A stretch of DNA of 64,000 bases from Haloarcula sp. H-GB4 (GCF_030848575.1 NZ_JAVDDX010000001.1:1178001-1242000), one strand, 5' to 3'. Positions 25,430-34,866 are shown, counted from the stretch's first letter. The notes: a model not told the origin generated them from the sequence alone. Numbers and translations are program-made.

Positions 25430-26782
25430 ATGTCGCGTCATAACGTGTTGCTCGTCGTCGCTGACAGTCTCCGCGCCCGGAGCACCTCCGTGCTGGGCTA
25501 TCGCCGTGAGACGACGCCCTTTCTCGACGCTTTCGCCGAGGAGGCGACGGTGTACACGCAGGCTCGCAGCCCGAGCAACTGGACCGTCCCCAGCCACGTC
25601 AGCATGTTCACGGGCCACGAGACCCACGAACACGGCGTCGACCACACCGCTAGACTCGACGCCGGCCACACAATCTTCGAGGAACTGGCTGAAGCAGACT
25701 ATGACACGGGGTTGTTCTCCGATAACCCGTTCCTGACGGACCACGAATCAGGGCTTGACGAAGTGTTTCAGACGGCCGTCGGATCGCCTGAACAGTACGA
25801 TTCGGCTTACGAGACCAATGGCTCGCTAGGCGACTGGCCCAACGGCTTCTGGTACGCTGACCGGACGCTAGAGTGGATTTCCGAGCGGGAGGGCGAGTGG
25901 GCCGCCTGCATCAACCTGATGGACACCCACCGCCCATACGAGCCACTCGCCGAGTACGACGAGTGGAGCGACGAGCGCTCCCGCGACATGCAGGAGTCGA
26001 TGGGGTTCAAGTGGCACTGGGAGTTCCTTTCGGGGAACCTCTCGCTTGGCTTCGCCAGCATTCTCGAACAGATATACCACGGTGCAGTCCGGCAGGCCGA
26101 CGCCATCTTCGAGACCCTGATCCGCGGACTGGACGAACAGGGCGTCCTCGATGACACACTGGTCGTTTTCGCTGGCGACCACGGCGAGGGCTTTGGCGAA
26201 CCGACAGCGATTCCCGAGGAACCGCCAGCTGTCAGCCACCGTATCGGGACTCACGAGACGATGTATCACGTCCCGCTCGTCGTCCGTGCTCCCGGCCAGC
26301 GGGAGGGACACCGCATCACCGATCTGGCGACGCTCAGCCGGTTCCCCGACGCCGTCCGCGCGATAGCGCTCGACGAAAGTAACGCGGACGGTCCGGCGTT
26401 TGCCTCGCCAAACGGGACCGTCGTCGCGTCACAGGCCCCCATCGGTCCAGCGATGCGTGAGGAGGCCGAACGGGTCTGTGGCGACGCTGCCCCGTTCGCA
26501 AAGCACGCCCGACTGGTCTACCACGACCGGCCCGGCAATGAGGTGCGAAAACGGGCGGCATGGGGCAACAGTGCCTACGAATCCGTTATCAAGGGCTGTG
26601 GCGGCACGGTTGAGGACAGCGATATCGCCGCCGCCGTCGTCCGGAACCATTTCAACAGCGATCGGTACGCCGATGTGGATATCGCGACGCCACTTGACGG
26701 CTACACCGAGTTCGAAGACGCGTCTGACACGCAGTTTGCCGAGGACCTCGACGACCGACTGGAGGCGCTTGGATACAAATGA
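25430..26782 (+). CDS. Sulfatase-like hydrolase/transferase (alkaline phosphatase superfamily)
   Basis: 450 residues. The metal-binding start NVLLVVADSLRARSTSVLGY and the nucleophile region RSPSNWTVPSHVSMFTGHET match the sulfatase fold. The usual CxPxR formylglycine motif is absent, so the nucleophile would be Ser or Thr, as in phosphotransferases of the superfamily. A second metal segment is FAGDHGEGFGE. No signal peptide is seen, so it is probably cytoplasmic. It may act on phosphate or sulfate esters of glycans or lipids. The stop overlaps the folA start by ATGA. Confidence 0.82.
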   Translation: MSRHNVLLVVADSLRARSTSVLGYRRETTPFLDAFAEEATVYTQARSPSNWTVPSHVSMFTGHETHEHGVDHTARLDAGHTIFEELAEADYDTGLFSDNPFLTDHESGLDEVFQTAVGSPEQYDSAYETNGSLGDWPNGFWYADRTLEWISEREGEWAACINLMDTHRPYEPLAEYDEWSDERSRDMQESMGFKWHWEFLSGNLSLGFASILEQIYHGAVRQADAIFETLIRGLDEQGVLDDTLVVFAGDHGEGFGEPTAIPEEPPAVSHRIGTHETMYHVPLVVRAPGQREGHRITDLATLSRFPDAVRAIALDESNADGPAFASPNGTVVASQAPIGPAMREEAERVCGDAAPFAKHARLVYHDRPGNEVRKRAAWGNSAYESVIKGCGGTVEDSDIAAAVVRNHFNSDRYADVDIATPLDGYTEFEDASDTQFAEDLDDRLEALGYK

Positions 26783-27336
26783 CGATGATACCCGACACTG
26801 AACTGGTACTCGTGGTCGCCGCAGATGAAAACAACGTCATTGGCCTAGATGGCGGCGTTCCCTGGCACTATCCCGAGGACGTGCGCCAGTACAAGGACCG
26901 GATCGCCGGCCACCCGGTCATCCTTGGCCGACGAACATTCGATTCGATGGACCCGCTCACAGACTGCTACACCGTCGTCCTGACGACCGACGACAGCCGG
27001 ACCGCCGATTCAGAGACAGTTGAGTACGCTACGACACCCCAGATAGGTGTCGAAGCAGCCGCCCGCGCCGGTGCGACCGAGGCGTTCGCTGGCGACAGCG
27101 CCGAAGCAGCCAACTCGCCACCAGTCACCTATGTCATCGGCGGCGAGGCAGTGTACGACCTGTTCCTCCCGTTCGCCGGCCGAGTTTTCCTCAGCCGTAT
27201 CCACGAGCGCAACGAGGGCGACCGGTATTTCCCTGATCTGGGCGCGGAGTGGACAGAACTGTCCCGGGAGGCCCACGACGGGTTCGATGTCATCGAATAC
27301 GAACAGACATCACCGCGACCGCTTGCCAACCTCTGA
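26779..27336 (+). CDS. folA: Dihydrofolate reductase
   Basis: Reduces dihydrofolate with NADPH. The protein has 185 residues. It shows ELVLVVAADENNVIGLDGGV, PWHYPEDVRQYKDRIAGHPV, ILGRRTFDSM and the NADPH-binding VTYVIGGEAVYDLFLPFAGR. An insert of acidic residues lies between about 80 and 110. It overlaps the preceding gene by four bases, so the pair is cotranscribed. Confidence 0.92.
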   Translation: MTMIPDTELVLVVAADENNVIGLDGGVPWHYPEDVRQYKDRIAGHPVILGRRTFDSMDPLTDCYTVVLTTDDSRTADSETVEYATTPQIGVEAAARAGATEAFAGDSAEAANSPPVTYVIGGEAVYDLFLPFAGRVFLSRIHERNEGDRYFPDLGAEWTELSREAHDGFDVIEYEQTSPRPLANL

Positions 27337-27434
27337 CTGTTCGCCAGTGAAGACGGTCGTCTGGAACTGTCCGTGTCCTGAAAACCACAGCTGTTAAAGT
27401 AATTCAAATGACTACTATTCTCCAGCAACTCGTG

Positions 27435-27686
27435 ATGCTAGACAAAATCAAAAAATCCGTTTCGGATGTACTCTCGGGTGGGAAGGGGCAGTCAGACAAC
27501 GGACCAGAGGCCGGTTCAGTGACGGATAACCGTGTTCGGGCTGGCTCCGCCGGCAATGACGGCGCGGGCACGGCCGACGAACCTGAATCGAATCTCTACG
27601 AGTGTCCGTCCTGTGACTCCGTCTTCGTCGCTATTGATAAAGAGACCTGCTCCTCCTGTCGGACGCCAGTCGAAAAAATCGAATAG
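27435..27686 (+). CDS. Small zinc-ribbon protein
   Basis: 83 residues: a short helix (MLDKIKKSVSDVLSGG), an acidic flexible middle, and a C-terminal CxxC...CxxC ribbon (YECPSCDSVFVAI and CSSCRTPVEKIE). An in-frame ATG at 27408 would add nine residues, but the TATA-like GTTAAAG at about 27394-27400 lies too close to it. Family unknown; such proteins in haloarchaea are usually conserved hypotheticals. Confidence 0.65.
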   Translation: MLDKIKKSVSDVLSGGKGQSDNGPEAGSVTDNRVRAGSAGNDGAGTADEPESNLYECPSCDSVFVAIDKETCSSCRTPVEKIE

Positions 27687-27879
27687 CGGGGTTTGTGAGT
27701 TGTAGCGACGAACTACGCTGACGGTAGTCGCAAAAAGAGACTGCTGTCCGCCGTTGTTGCTGTGCGCCTGCAGGCACAACGAGTCCGTCCGAACAGCAGC
27801 GTGGTCCCGGCCTCTGTGGCAGCGTTCAGGAGAGGACGACCCGATGGTTTTAACCACATGACTCCCGGATGTTCGGGTA

Positions 27880-28410
27880 ATGGCTTTTGAGGAACTCTTG
27901 GAGGACCCCGTCATACAGAAGTACCTCCACGAGCTGGTCGGACCGAAAGGGATGCCGGTCGCCGCCGCGCCGCCGGACGGCGAAGTGACCGACGAGGAAC
28001 TGGCCGAGGAGCTCGGGCTCGAACTGAACGATGTCCGCCGAGCGCTGTTTATTCTCTACGAGAACGACCTCGCGACCTATCGTCGGCTCCGCGACGAGGA
28101 TTCCGGGTGGCTCACGTACCTCTGGACGTTCCAGTACGAGAAGATCCCCGAACAACTGCAAGAGGAGATGCACCGCCTGCTTGACGGCCTTGAAGAACGT
28201 CGCGAGTACGAGCGGGAAAACGAGTTCTACCTCTGTGAGCACTGCGGTATCCGCTTCGAATTCGGCGAGGCGATGGAGTTCGGCTTCGACTGCCCCGAAT
28301 GTGGTAATCAGGTCGAGACGATGGAGAACACCCGTCTCGTCACTGCAATGGAGAACCGTATCGAAGAGCTCAGAGACGAACTGAACGCTGATGTGGACGT
28401 GGAAGCCTGA
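27880..28410 (+). CDS. tfe: Transcription initiation factor E, alpha subunit
   Basis: Assists promoter opening by archaeal RNA polymerase with TBP and TFB. The protein has 176 residues. The N-terminal winged helix (about 1-90) includes VTDEELAEELGLELNDVRRA and YLWTFQYEKIPEQLQ. A zinc ribbon follows (YLCEHCGIRFEFGEA, then FDCPECGNQ) and a helical C-terminus. A TATA box, GGTTTTAA (27846-27853), lies about 30 nt upstream. The stop overlaps the next start (TGATG). Confidence 0.95.
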   Translation: MAFEELLEDPVIQKYLHELVGPKGMPVAAAPPDGEVTDEELAEELGLELNDVRRALFILYENDLATYRRLRDEDSGWLTYLWTFQYEKIPEQLQEEMHRLLDGLEERREYERENEFYLCEHCGIRFEFGEAMEFGFDCPECGNQVETMENTRLVTAMENRIEELRDELNADVDVEA

Positions 28411-29084
28411 TGGTCGTTCTCGGTACAAAAGTGTACGTCGCCGGCGACGCCCGGGACCGTACGCTCGACGGACTTCGTTCGATGGTCGGCAACGAACTCG
28501 GCGACCTCGACGTGGCGTACGACATCGGCCTTCGTGACGACGACTTCCCGACGGTGACCCTCGACGGCCCGGACGAGACCGTCGCGAAGAACCTCCTCCG
28601 TGAAGAATTCGGCGAGCTGGTCGCCGACCACGAAGACGGCGAGACGTACGTTGGCACACTCGATAGCTGGGACGAGGACGGCTTCGTCCTCGATGTCGGC
28701 TTCGGTCAGACGGTCCGGATTCCGGCCGATGAGCTCGGTCTCGGGCAGGGGACGCCGTCACAGATCCGGAAACGGTTCGGACTGGTCCAGCACCTTCCGC
28801 TCCGGTTCGTCGCCGGCGACCCTGCAAGCCTTGCAGAGGTCGAGCAGGACCGCCTCTACGAGTGGACCCGTGGCAACAACGGCCGCATCAACGCAAACAG
28901 CGTGACACGCTCGGAAGCGCGTGCGACGGTCAACCGCGCCGGTCACGCACAGGATATCGTCACAGTCGAGCGTATCGGCCTGTTAGAACAGAGCATTATC
29001 TGCAACCCGGACACCGACCCGCCGGGGCTGCTCGCCGACATCGGGCAGTACATGCCGTCAGAGCTGCTGGCAATCGTGCCCTGA
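28410..29084 (+). CDS. DUF2110 family protein
   Basis: 224 residues starting MVVLGTKVYVAGDARDRTLD. The family is archaeal and often sits directly downstream of tfe, as here, with a one-base overlap. A segment near residues 80-115 (YVGTLDSWDEDGFVLDVGFG) looks like a small beta-barrel fold, suggesting RNA or nucleic-acid contact, but this is only inference. A function in transcription or RNA handling is suggested by the coupling to TFE. Confidence 0.8.
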   Translation: MVVLGTKVYVAGDARDRTLDGLRSMVGNELGDLDVAYDIGLRDDDFPTVTLDGPDETVAKNLLREEFGELVADHEDGETYVGTLDSWDEDGFVLDVGFGQTVRIPADELGLGQGTPSQIRKRFGLVQHLPLRFVAGDPASLAEVEQDRLYEWTRGNNGRINANSVTRSEARATVNRAGHAQDIVTVERIGLLEQSIICNPDTDPPGLLADIGQYMPSELLAIVP

Positions 29085-29093
29085 TTTCGAGCT

Positions 29094-29876
29094 ATGAAAC
29101 GCCGCCACCTCCTGTTGGTCGCCGTTCTCGCACTGGTCGCCCTTTCGGGCTGTAGCGGCTTCTTCGGCTCGGAAGAGGTCGACCCGGAGCGGCTGAACGA
29201 GAACGCGAGCTACGACTGGAACACCTCAGCTGACGGGACAATCGTCATCAAGGAATCGAAATACACTGCCGTCTATGCCGTCGAAAACGAGACGACGTTC
29301 GACGTGTACACCGTCGACGGCCTCGGGCGCGAGCGGAGCGTCCCCATCAGTGCGCTTCGGTTCCGATACGAGAACGGGACTGTGGTTAGCGCCAACGAAT
29401 CTTCGCTGAGCGCCTCAGAGAGCCGCCAGCGAACGACTGTCAATCTCTCCGGGAACGTCTCCGGGAAGGTGGGCTACTCGGTCGCGCGGACCGGCAAGCG
29501 CTTTGCCTCCCCGACGCTCGTCGAAGACGGGTCGTACACGGTCGTACTCCCGCCCAACACCGGGGCCGGGATTCCGTTCCTCTCGCGGATCAGTCCGGGT
29601 GGCTACGAGTCGGAGACTGTCGATGGCCAGCAGGTCATTCGCTGGGACGAGGTGACCTCTGACCAGATCGTCGTCCGGTACTACCTCGACCGCGACCTAT
29701 GGCTGTTCGGCGGCCTGTCTGCTATCGCCATCGTGATCGGCGTGGTTGGGACTGTGTACTACTACCGACAGCTACAGGCGGTGATTCGCCGCCGCAAGGA
29801 GGCGGGTATCGACCTCGAAGAGGACGGCGATGACGATGACCCACGGGACCGCGGTCCGCCGCCAGGGATGCGCTGA
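29094..29876 (+). CDS. DUF5803-type lipoprotein with C-terminal membrane anchor
   Basis: 260 residues. A Sec-type lipoprotein signal (LLLVAVLALVALSGC) is followed by an extracellular beta-rich domain with many Asn-x-Ser/Thr sequons, then one membrane helix (LWLFGGLSAIAIVIGVVGTV) and a charged cytoplasmic tail. The pattern fits a haloarchaeal conserved family (DUF5803, recalled with moderate certainty). Function unknown. It starts 10 nt after the DUF2110 gene and is probably in the tfe operon. Confidence 0.75.
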   Translation: MKRRHLLLVAVLALVALSGCSGFFGSEEVDPERLNENASYDWNTSADGTIVIKESKYTAVYAVENETTFDVYTVDGLGRERSVPISALRFRYENGTVVSANESSLSASESRQRTTVNLSGNVSGKVGYSVARTGKRFASPTLVEDGSYTVVLPPNTGAGIPFLSRISPGGYESETVDGQQVIRWDEVTSDQIVVRYYLDRDLWLFGGLSAIAIVIGVVGTVYYYRQLQAVIRRRKEAGIDLEEDGDDDDPRDRGPPPGMR

Positions 29877-29957
29877 GGCCGGATCGAAAGCACAATCAGA
29901 CGCGTTTTACAGACGCTAACCGGGTCACTTTTTCGCATCGGGCGTGCACACACGGCT

Positions 29958-30800
29958 ATGAGCAACGGGTGGTTCGCCGGGCTGGACCCGGACGACGACG
30001 CGGCCGCTGTCGAACAGATAGAGGCCGGGCGAGCCGATACGCCGGAGGACTGGCCACAGCAGGCCGTCGAGGCAGGATTCGCCGACGACAAGGCGGCCTA
30101 CTATGACCGCCTGCACGAGATAACAATGGCGGCCACCAGCGCGGCGGTCGCCGAACAGGAGGGTGCTGACGACCAGCAGCTCGTCCACGCAGTGCGGGCG
30201 ATGGCCGACTGCGAACGGACAGCGAACGAACTCGCCGAACGGGTCGCCGAATGGGGTGGGAGCCGACACGGCGATAGCGGTAGCGGCGTCGAGTACGCTC
30301 GCTCGCTGGCCGACCGAGACGGCGAGGACGAGGGGGACCGCGCGCTCCGGTCGCTTGCCGAGCAGACGGCCGCGCTGGCCGACGAGGCTGACTCACTCCG
30401 GGCGTACATCGAGCGGACCGCGCCAGCCGTCGCGCCGAACCTCTCGATGCTGGCCGGGCCGGTGCTGGCGGCCCGGCTTATTTCACTGGCTGGCGGCCTC
30501 GAAGCGCTGGCGAAGAAACCGAGCGGGACGGTGCAGGTCCTCGGCGCGGAAGACGCGCTCTTTGCCCACCTCAAGGGGTCGGCTCCGTCACCGAAACACG
30601 GCGTCATCTTCACGCACGAGTACGTGAGCGGAACCCGCCGCGAGGACCGTGGATCGGCTGCGCGGGCTCTTGCGGGGAAGCTCTCGATTGCCGCCCGCAT
30701 CGACCACTACAGCGGCGACCGCCGGCCAGACCTGCAGGCGGAGCTCGACGAGCGTATTGAGCGGATTCAGGCACGGGCCGAGGAGGGGGACGACGAATGA
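29958..30800 (+). CDS. nop5: Nop5/Nop56-like C/D box RNP protein
   Basis: Core protein of archaeal C/D box sRNPs, bridging L7Ae-RNA and fibrillarin during 2'-O-methylation of rRNA and tRNA. It has 280 residues. The Nop domain shows APNLSMLAGPVLAARLISLA, GTVQVLGAEDALFAHLKGSA and PSPKHGVIFTHEYV, the family signature. At 280 residues it is shorter than many archaeal Nop5 proteins; the N-terminal domain is reduced and acidic. It overlaps flpA by four bases. Confidence 0.93.
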   Translation: MSNGWFAGLDPDDDAAAVEQIEAGRADTPEDWPQQAVEAGFADDKAAYYDRLHEITMAATSAAVAEQEGADDQQLVHAVRAMADCERTANELAERVAEWGGSRHGDSGSGVEYARSLADRDGEDEGDRALRSLAEQTAALADEADSLRAYIERTAPAVAPNLSMLAGPVLAARLISLAGGLEALAKKPSGTVQVLGAEDALFAHLKGSAPSPKHGVIFTHEYVSGTRREDRGSAARALAGKLSIAARIDHYSGDRRPDLQAELDERIERIQARAEEGDDE

Positions 30801-31429
30801 CGCTCCCGACCGGCGTCGAGCGCCACGACTTCGGCGGTGAGACGAGCCTCGCCACACAGGGACAGCCAGTGTACGGCGAGCGGACGGACGGTGACTGGCG
30901 GCGGTGGGACCCCCACCGCTCGAAGCTCGGAGCGATGCTTGCACACGGAATGGATACCGGCCTCGACGGGGGCGAGACCGTACTGTACCTCGGCGCGGCG
31001 GCCGGGACGACCGTGAGCCACGTCGCTGATTTCGGCGGGCCGACCTACGCCGTCGAGTTCGCGCCCCGGCCGGTGCGAGAACTGCTGGACGCCGCGGAGA
31101 GCCGACGAAACCTCTTTCCGTTGCTCAAGGACGCACGCAAGCCCGAGAGCTACGCCCACGTCGTCGAACCGGTCGACGTGGTCGTGCAGGACGTGGCGAC
31201 CAGAGGGCAGGCCCGGGTGGCGACGCTCAACAAACAGTTCCTGGCCGACGACGGCCGGCTCCTCGCGGCTATCAAAGCCCGGAGCGAGGACGTGACCGCC
31301 GACCCCGACGCCGTGTTCGACAGCGTGCGTTCGGAACTCGAAGCGGAGTACGAACTGCTGGAGACGGCGCGGCTGGACCCGTATCACGAGGACCATCTCG
31401 GGATCGTTGCCCGGCCCCGCGAAGACTGA
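30797..31429 (+). CDS. flpA: Fibrillarin-like rRNA/tRNA 2'-O-methyltransferase
   Basis: Catalytic methyltransferase of C/D box sRNPs. It has 210 residues. GERTDGDWRRWDPHRSKLGA is the family opening, VLYLGAAAGTTVSHVADFGG is the SAM-binding loop, and YAVEFAPRPVRELLD and DVVVQDVATRGQA follow. The start overlaps the nop5 stop, giving the usual nop5-flpA pair. Confidence 0.95.
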   Translation: MTLPTGVERHDFGGETSLATQGQPVYGERTDGDWRRWDPHRSKLGAMLAHGMDTGLDGGETVLYLGAAAGTTVSHVADFGGPTYAVEFAPRPVRELLDAAESRRNLFPLLKDARKPESYAHVVEPVDVVVQDVATRGQARVATLNKQFLADDGRLLAAIKARSEDVTADPDAVFDSVRSELEAEYELLETARLDPYHEDHLGIVARPRED

Positions 31430-31536
31430 TGCGGAACCTCTTCCTCACGCAATTCGCTGTAAGATGGAATACAGTTGTGCGGGCTGAGCGGGCGGGGACG
31501 GAAGGCTTTAGCGGGTCGGTTCCGATGTGCTGATTA

Positions 31537-32616
31537 ATGGACGCGACGGGTTCTGCCGAGCATTTTACCCGGATGGGGACGCTCGGCATCGAAGAAGAGT
31601 TCTACGTCGTTGACGAGTTTGGTCGCCCAACGTCTGGCACGGACGAACTCGTCTACGAGACGGAGCCACCAGCGGTTCTCGACGGGCGGCTCGACCACGA
31701 ACTGTTCAAGTGTGTTATCGAGACGCAGACGCCGCGTATCGACGACCCGGCGGACGCCGGTGACCACCTCCGGTCAGTCCGGGACGCGCTGGTCGACCAC
31801 GCCGAAGCGAACGGGTTCGGTATCGCCGCTGCGGGCCTGCACCCGCTGGCGAAGTGGCGCGAACTCGAACACGCCGAGAAGCCCCGATACAAGTCACAGC
31901 TGGACCGTATTCAGTACCCACAGCATCGCAACACGACCGCGGGACTGCATGTCCACGTCGGTGTCGACGACGCCGACAAAGCCGTCTGGGTGGCGAACGA
32001 ACTCCGCTGGCATCTCCCACTGATGCTTGCGCTGTCGGCCAACTCCCCGTACTGGAACGGCTTCGACACCGGGCTGCAGTCCGCCCGCGGAAAAATCTTC
32101 GAGGCCCTGCCCAACACCGGGATGCCGACAACTTTCGACGATTACGATGCCTTCGAAGCCTACGAGCAGCGGATGCTCGAAACGGGGAGCATCGACGACC
32201 GCGGCGAACTCTGGTTCGACGTGCGACCCCACTCCGGCCACGGCACTGTCGAGGTACGTGCCCCGGACGGGCAGGCCGACCCGGACAGAGTGCTGGCCTT
32301 CGTTGAGTACGTCCACGAACTCGTCATTGACCTCTCTGAACGCTACGAGGACGGGGAGTCCGGCCGACGGCTCCGCCGGGAGTTCCTTGACGAGAACAAG
32401 TGGCGTGCCATCCGCCACGGCCAGTCCGCCGAACTACTGTCGCGTGACCTCTCGACGACGCGTTCGGTGAAGGAACTGGTCGAGAGCGAGAGCGACCGCC
32501 TGGGTATCGATGGGCTGTGGGAGCTGTACGAGCGCGAAAGCGGCGCCGAGCGACAGCGCCGGCTTCGGTCGGAAGATGGGGTCATGGCGCTCGCAGACTC
32601 ACTGCAACTGTCCTGA
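31537..32616 (+). CDS. gshA: Glutamate--cysteine ligase
   Basis: Makes gamma-glutamylcysteine, the main low-molecular-weight thiol of haloarchaea. The 359-residue protein is of the carboxylate-amine-ligase (GCS2) family: [51 protein letters not shown] and [20 protein letters not shown]. No glutathione synthetase is adjacent, in line with the known thiol of this group. ATG at 31537; a second in-frame ATG 36 nt on (before GTLGIEEEF) cannot be excluded. Confidence 0.92.
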   Translation: MDATGSAEHFTRMGTLGIEEEFYVVDEFGRPTSGTDELVYETEPPAVLDGRLDHELFKCVIETQTPRIDDPADAGDHLRSVRDALVDHAEANGFGIAAAGLHPLAKWRELEHAEKPRYKSQLDRIQYPQHRNTTAGLHVHVGVDDADKAVWVANELRWHLPLMLALSANSPYWNGFDTGLQSARGKIFEALPNTGMPTTFDDYDAFEAYEQRMLETGSIDDRGELWFDVRPHSGHGTVEVRAPDGQADPDRVLAFVEYVHELVIDLSERYEDGESGRRLRREFLDENKWRAIRHGQSAELLSRDLSTTRSVKELVESESDRLGIDGLWELYERESGAERQRRLRSEDGVMALADSLQLS

Positions 32617-32724
32617 TCTGGACTGTCGTCTGGGGCCGGAACTGATTGGTTCCGTGTAACGACTGGAGAGTCGGGGCCAAGGGTTTTTATCCAGCTATAG
32701 CTTTTGTCCTCACAGAGACAACGC

Positions 32725-33285
32725 ATGTCCGCAAACGACGACGACCACGACGATCTTGAGGACACAGACGATGTCCGGGACCGAATCGAGCAGGAGGCAG
32801 ACCGCGCGGTCGAGCAGTTCGACGAAGGGATCGTCGACCTGCTGGCGTGGGTCCTCGACACGGAAACGCGGGCGCGGATCTACGTCCACTTGCGACAGCA
32901 ACCCGAAAGCACCAGTGAGGAGATAGCCGAAGGGACCGGCCTGTATCCGAGCACTGTCCGCGAGGCCCTAGCGGCACTCACCGAAGAAGAGGTCGTGACC
33001 CGCCAGAAACGTGAGAGTGACGGCGCGGGCAACAACCCCTACGAGTACAGCGCTATTCCGCCGAGCGACCTCGTCAACACTATCGTCGGTGACATCCAGT
33101 CGGAACTGAACACGGTGTTCAACCTCGACGATCACATCGGCGGCGAGACGACGCTGGAACCCGACGATGAGCCGGTGACAATTTCGGTCGAAGATGCGAA
33201 CGACGGCGCGGCCGACGCCGACGCAAGCGACCAAACTGGTGACGAAGGAGACGAGTCCGAGGACGAAGACGACGCTGACGTATAA
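32725..33285 (+). CDS. Winged helix-turn-helix transcriptional regulator
   Basis: 186 residues. An acidic leader is followed by a winged helix at about 40-105 (ETRARIYVHLRQQPESTSEE, then IAEGTGLYPSTVREALAALT and EEEVVTRQKRE). The C-terminal third is very acidic (DQTGDEGDESEDEDDADV). The fold resembles TrmB/ArsR-type regulators found widely in haloarchaea. TATA-like GTTTTTATC precedes the ATG by about 35 nt. Target unknown. Confidence 0.78.
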   Translation: MSANDDDHDDLEDTDDVRDRIEQEADRAVEQFDEGIVDLLAWVLDTETRARIYVHLRQQPESTSEEIAEGTGLYPSTVREALAALTEEEVVTRQKRESDGAGNNPYEYSAIPPSDLVNTIVGDIQSELNTVFNLDDHIGGETTLEPDDEPVTISVEDANDGAADADASDQTGDEGDESEDEDDADV

Positions 33286-33355
33286 TCAAACCCGGCTCCA
33301 GCAGGCTGTTTCGCAAGTCGATATTACTAAACCTACCCGTGCCGTTGCCCGGGAT

Positions 33356-33844
33356 ATGAATGTCGCGCTGGGGGGAACGTTCGACCCGATTCATGACGGA
33401 CACCGCGCGCTGTTCGAACGCGCATTCGAACTCGGGGACGTGACAGTTGGCCTCACCAGCGACGACCTCGCGCCGAAGACGCGCCACGACCAGCGCCACG
33501 TTCGCCCGTTCAGCGAACGGCAATCCGCACTCGCCGACGAACTCGCGACGCTCGCCGCCGAGCAAGAGCGCGAGTGGCAGGTCCGAGAACTCACCGAGCC
33601 GACCGGCATCGCTACGGAGTCGCAGTTCGACACGCTCGTCGTCTCGCCCGAGACGGAAACTGGCGGTCGCCGCATCAACGAGATCCGCGAGGAGCGAGGC
33701 CACGACCCGCTCGAAATCGAAGTCGTCCCGCACGTCCGTGCCGAGGACGGCGACATCATTTCTTCGACCCGGATCGTTGAGGGCGAAATCGACGAACACG
33801 GGAATCTCACGCCCAATCGCACCGGCCGCCAGAACATTTCGTAG
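33356..33844 (+). CDS. coaD: Phosphopantetheine adenylyltransferase
   Basis: Penultimate enzyme of coenzyme A synthesis. The protein has 162 residues and the nucleotidyltransferase fold: VALGGTFDPIHDGHRALFER (HxGH motif) at the N-terminus, GLTSDDLAPKTRHDQRHVRP, and the ISSTRI motif at SSTRIVEGEIDE. It is the archaeal form. The frame is open upstream, but the ATG at 33356 fits the family. It converges with the TFB-like gene, one base apart. Confidence 0.93.
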   Translation: MNVALGGTFDPIHDGHRALFERAFELGDVTVGLTSDDLAPKTRHDQRHVRPFSERQSALADELATLAAEQEREWQVRELTEPTGIATESQFDTLVVSPETETGGRRINEIREERGHDPLEIEVVPHVRAEDGDIISSTRIVEGEIDEHGNLTPNRTGRQNIS

Positions 33845-34153
33845 CTACCAGCCCGGCGCTTCCAGCCCGGCTGTCTCCAGCAGGTCCTTCCAGCGCTGCT
33901 GAATCGTTAACCTAGAGACGTCCGTCGCCTCCGCGACGGCCGACTGTGACCGCTCTTCACCGGCGACCAGCGCACCGACGTACACACTGGCCGCCATTGT
34001 CGCCTGTTTGGACCGGTCCTCTTCGGGAATTGTCGAGAGGAACAGGTCAACCGCGTGGGACCGCGCCGTCGTCCCGAGGTCGAGCCTGTCCGATGCCGCC
34101 TCGATGTCGGAGAGCCACTCATCGTGCTCGATTCGGTCGCTGGCGCGGTACAT
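33845..34153 (-). CDS. Single cyclin-repeat protein resembling TFB/TFIIB C-terminus
   Basis: 102 residues. The segment TMAASVYVGALVAGEERSQS followed by AVAEATDVSRLTIQQRWKDL matches the second cyclin repeat of archaeal TFB, including the helix-turn-helix that reads the BRE element. The zinc ribbon, B-finger and first cyclin repeat are missing. It could be a shortened TFB paralogue acting as a regulator or a plain DNA-binding protein. A TATA-like sequence is found upstream on the minus strand; it is probably expressed on its own. Confidence 0.75.
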   Translation of the reverse strand: MYRASDRIEHDEWLSDIEAASDRLDLGTTARSHAVDLFLSTIPEEDRSKQATMAASVYVGALVAGEERSQSAVAEATDVSRLTIQQRWKDLLETAGLEAPGW

Positions 34154-34239
34154 ACCAGCTTGTTGGTCCCCATCCTATCTAAACCTTCGTCGCCCGCAAG
34201 CGAAGGGTTCTTTATTCCAACACGGATAGCGACTGATGC

Positions 34240-34324
34240 GCGCGGGTTGCCGAGCCAGGCCAAAGGCGTAGCGCTTAGGACGCTATCCCGTAGGGGTCCG
34301 CCGGTTCGAATCCGGTCCCGCGCA
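34240..34324 (+). tRNA. tRNA-Leu (anticodon UAG)
   Basis: 85 nt class II tRNA. Acceptor arms GCGCGGG (34240-34246) and CCCGCGC (34317-34323) pair fully, with A as discriminator. The anticodon arm is TAGCG-CTTAGGA-CGCTA with anticodon TAG. The long variable arm is CCCGTAGGGG-like and the T arm is CCGGTTCGAATCCGG. CCA is not encoded. Confidence 0.95.
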
Positions 34325-34413
34325 CTTCTCGGCTCGAATAACTCATGAGAGCCGTGGGTGCGGAATGAGGATTCGAAGCACAGAACGAGCGAACAAAGTG
34401 AGCAATCTTCAGG

Positions 34414-34434
34414 CGGTTCGAATCCGGTCCCGCG
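34414..34434 (+). pseudogene. Stray copy of a tRNA-Leu 3' end
   Basis: A 21-nt stretch identical to the T arm and 3' acceptor strand of the tRNA-Leu(UAG) gene, lying 90 nt downstream in the same orientation without the rest of the tRNA. Such partial 3' ends mark attachment sites left by integration of elements into tRNA genes. No integrase remains nearby. Confidence 0.6.
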
Positions 34435-34556
34435 AAGTCCTGCTACAGACGCGGGCAATAGTCTCCACCTTCGTGTCAGACCTGATTCCCACACCGCAAG
34501 AATCGCGACTGCCGCTTATGTGGAGTGTCCGCGTCGTCTCAAATGAGGGACTGACG

Positions 34557-34745
34557 ATGTCGGTGTATGACCCACTCCGTGACTCGTCTGCTCTCCCCGC
34601 AGGATCGGCTCGGTTCGAGTATGCTGTCGACGATGCGGACAACCCGACGGAACTCACCGTCTTCAGCGATCAGGACGACGAGCTCCCGACCCACTGGATT
34701 TCGGTCGACATCGAGCACGCCGTCGCGCTCGACGAGATGCGGTGA
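34557..34745 (+). CDS. Small haloarchaeal protein (DUF7511-like)
   Basis: 62 residues, acidic, starting MSVYDPLRDSSALPAGSARF and ending with ISVDIEHAVALDEMR. This resembles a short haloarchaeal family in which the end reads W(I/L)xxDxxxxVxLxxMR. The family name is recalled from memory and uncertain. It lies between two convergent tRNA-Leu genes, in a region that looks like an old integration site, so it may be a cargo remnant. Confidence 0.55.
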   Translation: MSVYDPLRDSSALPAGSARFEYAVDDADNPTELTVFSDQDDELPTHWISVDIEHAVALDEMR

Positions 34746-34844
34746 GCGAGGAGTGGGCTCGCTCAGGTCGCGTCTATCGATTTCTTGACGACAGAATTGA
34801 AGCGAACGCTCTGGAAGCGTTGTGTCCGAAGTAAGTTTGCGTGG

Positions 34845-34866
34845 GTGCAGTCCCAAGGGAATGCAC
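34845..34866. repeat. Inverted repeat next to tRNA-Leu
   Basis: Arms GTGCAGTCCC and GGGAATGCAC around AA pair with one mismatch, 14 nt from the 3' end of the minus-strand tRNA gene. It could be a processing or termination structure. Confidence 0.4.
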
